DNA from: Thermaceae bacterium
GTDB lineage: Bacteria > Deinococcota > Deinococci > Deinococcales > Marinithermaceae
Reading direction: 5' to 3'
Assembly (NCBI GenBank): GCA_015490435.1
Contig: WFXV01000096.1
Span: 1-10,315 of the forward strand
DNA: 10,315 nt
Shown here: positions 5,969 to 10,315 of the stretch, piece after piece
Position numbering within the stretch: the stretch's first letter is position 1
How the letters are laid out: each line of letters starts with the position of its first letter
Notes under the pieces: generated by a model
Databases searched by the model: none
Seen by the model: the letters and a program-made list of their open reading frames with translations, nothing else
Told to the model about the DNA's origin: nothing
Made by a program: the position numbers and the translations under genes

Positions 5969-7108
5969 TCATTCTAGCAGGTCCCGCCCCAGCACGATGA
6001 CCACGTCCGCTTCGGAAAAGAGCGAAAACCGGGTGACGAGCGGCAACCCCGCGGCCTCGGCGTAAAATCGCCCGGCGAGCAGCGCCCGGTCCACCCGCAC
6101 CTCGCTCACCTCCTTGGGCCGGACGAGGCGCACCTCGGGCCGGGGCAGGCCGAGGCGGGCGAATCCCTCGGCAAAGCGCGCCCCGAGCCCGGCCCCGCTG
6201 CCGTCGTAGATCACCGCCCGGATTCCCTCGGGAAGGGGCACCGCTTCCCCCGGGCCGAGGCCGAAAAACGCCTTCAGAAACCGCGCCCGCTCCTCGGGGA
6301 GCACCACCAGATACGGCCCCTCCTCCACCACCGGCAGGGTGGCGGCGTGAAGCTTGAGCCCCTTCAGGTAGGGCAGGAAGACGAGCGCCTGGTCCAGGGG
6401 CAGGTCGGTCTCGAGCCGGTCCCAGATCGTCCGCAAGAGCCCGGGAAGCCGCGGCCAGTGCTCGGGCGCCGCGGCCTTCTTCGCCACCTTGAGCAAGACC
6501 TCCTTGATGCGGTCGAGCCGGGAGAGGTCGCTCCCGATCCAGCCCCGAAACCGCATGTACTTGACCGCGTCCTCGCCGTTTAGGTGGACCCAGCCCTTGG
6601 GAAAGTGGATGTGCAAGTTGGCGGCGTTGTCGTCGTAGTCCATGGGGGCGGGCAGGTAGACGTCGATCCCGCCCACCGCGTCCACCACCTCGGCCACCAG
6701 GTCCATGGTGAAGATCAGGTGGTGGTCCACCCGGAGGCCCACCGCCTGCTCCACCGCCCGGGCGAGGCCCTCGGGGCCCAGGAAGCCGTAGACGGCGTTG
6801 ATCTTGCCCCGGTAGTCGGGAAGCTCCACCCGGGTGTCCCGGGGCACCGCCAGCGCCCAGACCTCGCTCCCCACCGCCCGCACGAAGAAGATCGTGTCGG
6901 TCCGGTGCCCGGGGCCGCAGGGGGTGGCGGGCCCGCAGTACTCGATGTCGCGGGCGGCGACCACCAGGCTGAGCGCGGGCACCCGCTCCCCGCCGGGAGC
7001 GCTCACGGTGCGCTCCGGCGTGGGCCAGCGCCCCACCGCGATCGCGAGCAGGGCAAAAAGCGCCCCCAGCAAAAACCGAAGGCCGATGGAAAGGCTAATC
7101 CTCCGCAA
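5969..7108 (-). CDS. LCP family (LytR-CpsA-Psr) membrane protein with LytR C-terminal domain
   Basis: A 379-residue membrane-anchored protein of a family whose characterised members transfer lipid-linked glycopolymers onto peptidoglycan. One transmembrane helix (about 7-26) follows a short basic N-terminus, placing the rest outside the membrane. LCP-domain marks are HRTDTIFFVRA (69-79, R69 and D71), LAVPRDTRVELPDYRGKIN (R90, D91), YGFLGPEGLARAVE, MDYDDNAANLHIHFPKGW (156-173), and RFRGWIGSDLSRLDRIKEVL with R187, D194, R197 and R200, matching the pyrophosphate-binding arginine/aspartate pattern. The C-terminal third (from about IRAVIYDGSGAGLGARFAE) resembles the LytR_C domain. C58 and C63 sit near the active-site strand. 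The likely start is TTG at 7108, overlapping yqeK by 14 bases, with GGGAGG 12 nt upstream. The open frame extends to 7357, but that part is only the shadow of yqeK. Its place between yqeK and rsfS suggests co-expression with the ribosome-linked genes. Confidence 0.88.
   Translation of the reverse strand: MRRISLSIGLRFLLGALFALLAIAVGRWPTPERTVSAPGGERVPALSLVVAARDIEYCGPATPCGPGHRTDTIFFVRAVGSEVWALAVPRDTRVELPDYRGKINAVYGFLGPEGLARAVEQAVGLRVDHHLIFTMDLVAEVVDAVGGIDVYLPAPMDYDDNAANLHIHFPKGWVHLNGEDAVKYMRFRGWIGSDLSRLDRIKEVLLKVAKKAAAPEHWPRLPGLLRTIWDRLETDLPLDQALVFLPYLKGLKLHAATLPVVEEGPYLVVLPEERARFLKAFFGLGPGEAVPLPEGIRAVIYDGSGAGLGARFAEGFARLGLPRPEVRLVRPKEVSEVRVDRALLAGRFYAEAAGLPLVTRFSLFSEADVVIVLGRDLLE
5971..5979 (-). 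promoter_or_regulatory. Extended -10 (TGCTAGAAT) of a probable leaderless promoter for rsfS
   Basis: TGC-TAGAAT ends 8 nt before ATG 5962 and lies within the last codons of the LCP gene (the GAAT runs into its TGA stop). No -35 is recognisable. Part of the motif is fixed by the encoded Leu-Leu-Glu, so chance is a fair alternative, but the spacing equals that at bpsA. Confidence 0.45.
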
Positions 7109-7646
7109 GGCGCGCCAAAACCTCCCGCGTCCTCGGGTGCACCGGGATGCCCCGTTCCTCGAGGTAAGCGACCTTCCGCCGAACCGCCTCGCGGTAGGCA
7201 CCCAGAAGGTCGCCGGAAAGCGCCCGCTCGGCGAGGTCTTGGTTGTAGCCGCGGCCGGGCTCGGCGAGATCGGCGATGTAGACCGCCATGCCGAGACCGA
7301 AGTCCGGGTCCACCCCGACCACGTGCCCCTCGATGGCGGCGAGGACCTCGGGGTCACGGACCCCGAGCGCCTCCGCGAGCACCCGCCCCGCCCGGCCGTG
7401 GAGCACGAGCGGGTGGGCCCGCTCGACCTCGTTCATGGGGGGCGCGAGGCGGAGAAGCTCGGATTCGGGGAGCTCCTTCGCGAGGTCGTGGAGCAGCCCG
7501 GCGAGGTAGGCCTTCTCGGGGTCGAGGCCGTTTGCCCGGGCGATCTCCCGCGCGAGCTCGGCGACCCTCAGCGAGTGGGCGAAGCGCTCCTCGGAGAGCC
7601 TCTTCTTGAGCTCGGCTTCAAGCCCGGTAAAGGCCGTGCTTTTCAA
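7095..7646 (-). CDS. yqeK: HD-domain bis(5'-nucleosyl)-tetraphosphatase (symmetrical), YqeK
   Basis: A 183-residue HD-superfamily metal-dependent hydrolase. Characterised YqeK proteins of Gram-positive bacteria split Ap4A into two ADP, clearing this stress-linked nucleotide. Predicted metal ligands, from family patterns: H24 (RFAHSLRVAELA), H53-D54 (GLLHDLAKE), H83 (HPLVLHGRAG), H108 (AIEGHVVG) and D126 (VYIADLAEPGRGY). The start is TTG at 7646, well supported by GGAGGT with 5-nt spacing; it lies inside the end of nadD, giving a 29-nt overlap. No other start codon occurs in frame before the first conserved histidine. nadD-yqeK-rsfS is a widely conserved order, here with an LCP gene inserted before rsfS. 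Confidence 0.93.
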   Translation of the reverse strand: MKSTAFTGLEAELKKRLSEERFAHSLRVAELAREIARANGLDPEKAYLAGLLHDLAKELPESELLRLAPPMNEVERAHPLVLHGRAGRVLAEALGVRDPEVLAAIEGHVVGVDPDFGLGMAVYIADLAEPGRGYNQDLAERALSGDLLGAYREAVRRKVAYLEERGIPVHPRTREVLARLAED

Positions 7647-8193
7647 TGTAGACCTCCACCTCGAAGGGCACCAGGTAGCGGATCGAGCGGCCGGCGGCGA
7701 CGCGCTTCCTCACCTCGGTCGAGGAGACCTCGTAGCCGGGGATCTCGAGCACCACCACCCGCTCCCGGAAGAAGGGGTCGAGGCGGGCGAGGTCGTAGCC
7801 CGGCCGGGTCACCGCCACCATGGTGGCGAGCTCGAAGAGGGCCTCGGGCTCCTTCCAGGTGGCCACGTCGCGGTAGGCGTCGGCGCCGGTGATGAAGAAG
7901 AGCTCGGCCTCGGACCAGCGCCGCCGGGCCCGCCGGAGGGTGTCCACCGTGAAGCTGGGGCCGGGGTGGTCGAGCTCGAGCCGGCTCGGGAAGAAGCGCC
8001 CGTCGCGGGCGGTGGCCAGCACCACCATCTCGTGCCGGGCCTCGGGCGGGGCCACCGGTCGCTTATGGGGCGGCCGGGCGGCGGTGACGAACTCCACCCG
8101 GTCGAGCCCGAGCCGGTCCGCCGACTCGCTCGCGGCGAGCAGGTGGCCGACGTGCACGGGGTCGAAGCTTCCGCCGAAGAGCCCGAGGCGCAC
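7618..8193 (-). CDS. nadD: Nicotinate-nucleotide adenylyltransferase
   Basis: A 191-residue cytoplasmic enzyme of NAD synthesis that joins nicotinate mononucleotide and ATP to give deamido-NAD. It is a class I nucleotidyltransferase: GGSFDPVHVGH at 7-17 holds the H-x-G-H motif (H14, H17), PPHK at 41-44, the SFTVDTL stretch at 80-86, ITGADAY at 101-107, and the second ATP motif SSTEVR at 157-162. The length is normal for NadD. The GTG start at 8193 is only 24 nt after the obgE stop. No Shine-Dalgarno sequence precedes it, but TGCTAGGCT ends 7 nt upstream. Translation of yqeK begins within its last codons. Confidence 0.96.
   Translation of the reverse strand: MRLGLFGGSFDPVHVGHLLAASESADRLGLDRVEFVTAARPPHKRPVAPPEARHEMVVLATARDGRFFPSRLELDHPGPSFTVDTLRRARRRWSEAELFFITGADAYRDVATWKEPEALFELATMVAVTRPGYDLARLDPFFRERVVVLEIPGYEVSSTEVRKRVAAGRSIRYLVPFEVEVYIEKHGLYRA
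7652..7660 (-). promoter_or_regulatory. Strong Shine-Dalgarno sequence for yqeK inside nadD
   Basis: GGTGGAGGT lies within the nadD codons for Glu-Val-Glu-Val and ends 5 nt before the TTG at 7646. It decides the otherwise weak TTG start and implies yqeK is translated from a leadered mRNA shared with nadD. Confidence 0.75.
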
Positions 8194-8200
8194 GGCAAAG

Positions 8201-8209
8201 AGCCTAGCA
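8201..8209 (-). promoter_or_regulatory. Extended -10 (TGCTAGGCT) of a probable leaderless promoter for nadD
   Basis: TGC-TAGGCT in the 24-nt obgE-nadD gap ends 7 nt before GTG 8193. No -35 was found at 16-18 nt. This would give nadD, yqeK and the genes after them a supply of transcript independent of the rplU promoter. Confidence 0.5.
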
Positions 8210-8217
8210 CACCCGGA

Positions 8218-9468
8218 TTAGTCGGGGATGTATTCGAACTCGAGCCCGGCCACCCGCACCGTGTCCCCGGCCCGCACCCCGGCGCGGCGGAGGGCCTCCT
8301 CGAGCCCCAGGCGCTTGAACTTCTCGTGCAGGTAGGGCATCGCCTCGAAGAGGTCGCCCTTGATCCGGGCCACCGCCCGCTCGATCTCGGGGGCCTCGAC
8401 CTCGAACACCCCCTCCTCGACCTCGCGCACCCGGATGCCGGCCTCGACCCGTTCCTTGGGCTTGGGCTCTGCGGGCTTCACCTTGGGGGCCTTTTCGAGC
8501 AGGGCGAAAAGCGCCTCCTTTAGCGCGGAGAGCCCTTCCCCGGTCTTCGCCGAGATCGCGAGCACCGGGTAGCCATAGCGGGCGAGCGCGTCGGCCCAGA
8601 GCTCGGTCTCGCCCTCCTCCAAAAGGTCGGTCTTGTTGAGGGCGACGAGCGCCGGGCGGCGAAGGAGCTCGGGGTCGTAGGCCTCGATCTCCCGAAGCAG
8701 GGTCCCGAGCGCTTCCTCCGGGTCCTCGCTCGCGTCCAGGACAAAGAGCAGGCCGCGGGTGCGGGCGATGTGGCGGAGGAACTCGAGGCCAAGCCCCTTC
8801 CCCTCGCTCGCCCCCTCGATGATCCCGGGGATGTCGGCGAGGGTGAAGCGCCGCATCCCCTCCGCGTCCTCCACCACCCCGAGGTTCGGGGTCAGGGTGG
8901 TGAAGGGGTAGCTCGCCACCTTGGGCCGGGCGTGGGTGAGGGCGGCGAGCAGCGAGGACTTGCCGGCGTTGGGGTAGCCGACGAGCCCCACGTCGGCAAG
9001 GGAGAGGAGCTCGAGCCGGAGCCTCCGCTTCTCCCCCGGCAGCCCGGCCTCGGCGAAGCGCGGCGCCTGCCGGGTGGGGCTGGTGAAGGCGGCGTTCCCC
9101 CGGCCGCCCTCGCCGCCCCGGGCCACCCGCACCACCTGCCCGGGCTCCACCAAATCGGCGAGCAGCTCGCCGGTCTCGGCGTCGTAGACCCGGGTCCCGA
9201 GGGGCACGTCGATGTAGAGGTCCTCCCCCGCCCGGCCGTGGCGGGTCCCGCCCTGGCCGTGGGCGCCCGACTCCGCCTTGTAGTGCCGGCGGGAAACCTT
9301 GGCCAGGGAGTCCACGTGCTCCGAGGCCCTGAGGTAGACGTCGCCCCCCCGGCCGCCGTCGCCGCCGTCCGGGCCGCCCTTCGGGATGAACTTCTCTCGG
9401 AAGAAGCTCACCACCCCGTCGCCGCCGCGGCCGGCGGTCACTTCGATCTCGATCTGATCCCGGAACAT
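8218..9468 (-). CDS. obgE: Obg-family GTPase ObgE/CgtA
   Basis: A 416-residue GTPase of late 50S assembly and stress control. The three expected domains are present: the glycine-rich Obg fold (1-158, with GRGGDGVVSFFREKFIPKGG and GGDGGRGGDVYLR), the G domain with G1 GYPNAGKSS (164-172), switch region YPFTTLTPNLG (T190, T191), G3 DIPGIIEGA from 212, G4 NKTD (278-281) and G5 SAK (306-308), and an OCT domain from about 345 to the C-terminal FEYIPD. The length equals that of Thermus Obg proteins. ATG 9468 is the natural family start (MFRDQIEIEV). No Shine-Dalgarno sequence is visible; a strong hairpin lies 11 nt upstream. It follows rpmA, as in many bacteria. Confidence 0.97.
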   Translation of the reverse strand: MFRDQIEIEVTAGRGGDGVVSFFREKFIPKGGPDGGDGGRGGDVYLRASEHVDSLAKVSRRHYKAESGAHGQGGTRHGRAGEDLYIDVPLGTRVYDAETGELLADLVEPGQVVRVARGGEGGRGNAAFTSPTRQAPRFAEAGLPGEKRRLRLELLSLADVGLVGYPNAGKSSLLAALTHARPKVASYPFTTLTPNLGVVEDAEGMRRFTLADIPGIIEGASEGKGLGLEFLRHIARTRGLLFVLDASEDPEEALGTLLREIEAYDPELLRRPALVALNKTDLLEEGETELWADALARYGYPVLAISAKTGEGLSALKEALFALLEKAPKVKPAEPKPKERVEAGIRVREVEEGVFEVEAPEIERAVARIKGDLFEAMPYLHEKFKRLGLEEALRRAGVRAGDTVRVAGLEFEYIPD

Positions 9469-9479
9469 TTCATAGAGAA

Positions 9480-9511
9480 CCCCGCGAACGCCCGGGGTGG
9501 GGTCCGCGGGG
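9480..9511 (-). promoter_or_regulatory. GC-rich hairpin between rpmA and obgE
   Basis: CCCCGCGGAC (9511-9502) pairs with GTTCGCGGGG (9489-9480) over 10 bp with one G-U pair, around a 12-nt loop. TTCTCT follows the stem, so partial termination or mRNA processing after rpmA is possible, which would lower obgE relative to the ribosomal proteins. Role inferred only from position and structure. Confidence 0.45.
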
Positions 9512-9526
9512 CAAGGGGCGGTAAAC

Positions 9527-9784
9527 CTACTCGAGCGGGCGGACGTTCACGTAGCGGCCGAGCCGGCCCTTGTCGCGGAACTCGACCACCCCGTCCACCA
9601 GCGCGAACAGGGTGAAGTCGCGGCCCATGCCGACGTTCTTGCCGGGCTTGAACTTGGTGCCCCGCTGACGCACGAGGACGTTCCCGGCCCGGACCACCTG
9701 GCCGTCGAACCGCTTCACTCCGAGCCTTTTCGCGATCGAGTCGCGGCCGTTCTTGGTCGAACCCAGGCCCTTTTTGTGTGCCAT
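9527..9784 (-). CDS. rpmA: 50S ribosomal protein L27
   Basis: An 85-residue protein of the large subunit whose N-terminal tail reaches the peptidyl transferase centre. The family start AHKKGLGSTKNGRDS, the core GVKRFDGQVVRAGNVLVRQ and KPGKNVGMGRDFTLFALVDG are intact. Length and wording are very close to Thermus L27, the strongest taxonomic cue in the window. No cleavable N-terminal extension of the Firmicutes kind is present. The ATG is 3 nt after the rplU stop, with GGGGGTAAGG across the junction as ribosome binding site, so the two are co-translated. Confidence 0.98.
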   Translation of the reverse strand: MAHKKGLGSTKNGRDSIAKRLGVKRFDGQVVRAGNVLVRQRGTKFKPGKNVGMGRDFTLFALVDGVVEFRDKGRLGRYVNVRPLE

Positions 9785-9787
9785 GCC

Positions 9788-10093
9788 TTACCCCCGGATC
9801 TCCTTGATCAAAAGCTCGGTGTAGGGCTGACGGTGGCCCTTCTTGCGGTGGTAGTTGATCTTGGCCTTGAACTTCTCGACCAGGACCTTCTTGCCCCGGC
9901 CATGGGCCACCACCTCGGCCACCACCTTGGCGCCCTCGACCACCGGGGCGCCGACCTTGGCCACCTCGCCCCCGATGAAAAGGGGCACGAACTCCACCTC
10001 GGAGCCGGGCTCGAGGTCGAGCTTCTCGACGCGAATCCGCTCGCCCTCTTCTACCCGGTACTGCTTTCCGCCCGTCTCGATGATCGCGTACAT
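9788..10093 (-). CDS. rplU: 50S ribosomal protein L21
   Basis: A 101-residue 23S rRNA-binding protein of the large subunit, at the length of Thermus L21. Family marks: MYAIIETGGKQYRVEEGERI at the start, a central KVGAPVVEGAKVVAEVV, and the C-terminal FKAKINYHRKKGHRQPYT. ATG 10093 is set by AGGAGGT ending 7 nt upstream. An open frame extends 16 codons further, but its start lies in the promoter -10 and it is not part of the family. rplU heads the cluster and has the best promoter in the window. Confidence 0.98.
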   Translation of the reverse strand: MYAIIETGGKQYRVEEGERIRVEKLDLEPGSEVEFVPLFIGGEVAKVGAPVVEGAKVVAEVVAHGRGKKVLVEKFKAKINYHRKKGHRQPYTELLIKEIRG

Positions 10094-10100
10094 GGGAAAG

Positions 10101-10122
10101 ACCTCCTCGGGGCAAAACCCCG
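10101..10122 (-). promoter_or_regulatory. rplU leader: small hairpin abutting the Shine-Dalgarno sequence
   Basis: In the roughly 30-nt leader, CGGGG (10122-10118) pairs with CCCCG (10112-10108) around a 5-nt loop, directly followed by AGGAGGT (10107-10101). Such a structure could affect ribosome access or bind a ribosomal protein. L21 leaders are regulatory RNAs in some bacteria, but this one is much shorter and similarity is not claimed. Confidence 0.45.
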
Positions 10123-10131
10123 CGAAGTCTG

Positions 10132-10160
10132 AGTATAGCAAAAAGAACCCCCTCGCTCAA
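10132..10160 (-). promoter_or_regulatory. Sigma-A-type promoter of the rplU operon
   Basis: On the minus strand, -35 TTGAGC (10160-10155), a 17-nt spacer, and -10 TATACT (10137-10132) with extended TGC in front. This is the only full -35/-10 pair found in the window. The transcript would start near 10125, about 30 nt before the rplU ATG. Confidence 0.8.
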
Positions 10161-10166
10161 GGCGGT
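10140..10166 (-). terminator. Imperfect hairpin plus T-run between the transposase gene and rplU (candidate)
   Basis: ACCGCCT (10166-10160) can pair with AGGGGGT (10153-10147) with one central G-G mismatch and a 6-nt loop, followed by TCTTTTT (10146-10140). It overlaps the rplU -35 and spacer. It might stop transcripts coming out of the IS, but pairing is weak and the overlap with a promoter makes chance plausible. Confidence 0.25.
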
Positions 10167-10315
10167 GTAGTCGGTCAACACATTTGAGACTCTTTGGGGA
10201 CCGACTCCTTTTGCATCATAGCCAGGAACTCGAGGGGCGCGAGACCGTTGAGGGCCCGGTGCGGTCGTTCGCGGTTGTAGTAGTCCAGATAGGCATTGAG
10301 CTCCTTCTGAAGCTC
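10166..10315. mobile_element. One end of an IS481/IS3-type insertion sequence, rest outside window
   Basis: The transposase C-terminus identifies an insertion sequence whose other end lies beyond the window. The outer boundary is inferred: TGTAGTCGGTCAACACATTTGAGAC begins at 10166 with the TGT common at ends of such elements, and the transposase stop lies inside this stretch. Without the other end, neither the inverted repeat nor a target duplication can be confirmed. Confidence 0.45.
10175..10315 (-). CDS. Transposase C-terminal part (rve integrase core, IS481/IS3 type), 5' end outside window
   Basis: The last 46 codons of a DDE transposase. The segment LNAYLDYYNRERPHRALNGL and the following APLEFLAM are the hallmark C-terminal end of the integrase core of IS481 and IS3 family transposases; the two cannot be told apart from this piece. 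It ends ESQMC-TGA at 10175, just inside the presumed IS end. No frameshift is seen in the visible part, so the gene may be intact. It is transcribed toward rplU. Its third codon positions look less GC-rich than those of the ribosomal genes next to it, as expected for a mobile gene (by eye, not computed). Confidence 0.85.
   Translation of the reverse strand, partial: ELQKELNAYLDYYNRERPHRALNGLAPLEFLAMMQKESVPKESQMC

Noticed and set aside
7109..7357. N-terminal extension of the LCP frame to 7357
   Set aside because: It lies entirely within yqeK in another frame, is rich in Ser/Arg/Pro shadow composition, and precedes a normal LCP membrane anchor.
7606..9615. Long plus-strand open frames opposite nadD and obgE
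   Set aside because: Antisense shadows; the minus-strand genes have all the catalytic motifs.
10094..10141. Upstream start for rplU at 10141
   Set aside because: The added residues overlap the promoter -10, and ATG 10093 has a perfect Shine-Dalgarno sequence and gives the family length.
1..10315. tRNA, rRNA, CRISPR array or defence island
   Set aside because: No repeat-spacer pattern, no tRNA-like cloverleaf, and no nuclease, helicase or toxin-antitoxin signature was seen; nearly all sequence is covered by recognised genes.

Overview
The window looks like a chromosomal segment of a high-GC thermophile of the Thermaceae (Thermus/Meiothermus/Oceanithermus group, Deinococcota). This rests on an 85-aa ribosomal protein L27 and a 101-aa L21 of the Thermus type, a 416-aa Obg, a branched-chain polyamine synthase (BpsA, a thermophile enzyme), and start regions that look like the leaderless promoters known from this phylum. 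Genus cannot be fixed from this sequence alone.

Layout. All recognised genes but one lie on the minus strand, so transcription runs mostly right to left. At the right edge (10175-10315) is the C-terminal end of an IS transposase. Next comes a housekeeping cluster with a strong promoter at about 10132-10160: rplU (L21), rpmA (L27), obgE, nadD, yqeK, an LCP-family (LytR-CpsA-Psr) cell-envelope gene, and rsfS. A perfect 9-bp hairpin follows rsfS. Then bpsA and tlyA overlap by one base. A single plus-strand gene for a predicted six-bladed beta-propeller lipoprotein (2930-3775) converges on tlyA with a 44-bp overlap and diverges from a yyaL-type thioredoxin-domain gene (802-2820), which here seems to carry a signal peptide. 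The left edge holds the N-terminal half of a BMP/nucleoside-type ABC transporter ATPase.

How the genes work together. The rplU-to-rsfS block joins 50S ribosome assembly and control (L21, L27, Obg, RsfS) with NAD synthesis (NadD), dinucleoside tetraphosphate removal (YqeK) and envelope polymer attachment (LCP). bpsA and tlyA both bear on RNA and ribosome function at high temperature. YyaL and the lipoprotein are both predicted to be exported.

Regulatory reading. Five minus-strand genes (ABC ATPase, yyaL, bpsA, rsfS, nadD) share the pattern (T/C)GCTAnnnT ending 6-8 nt before the start codon, as expected for leaderless mRNAs driven by an extended -10. By contrast rplU has a full -35/-10 promoter, a short hairpin leader and a strong Shine-Dalgarno sequence. 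No tRNA, rRNA or CRISPR array was seen, no gene-free stretch exceeds 300 bases, and I found no convincing undescribed multi-gene system. The best leads are the shared start-site motif, the exported YyaL, and the IS end abutting the rplU promoter.
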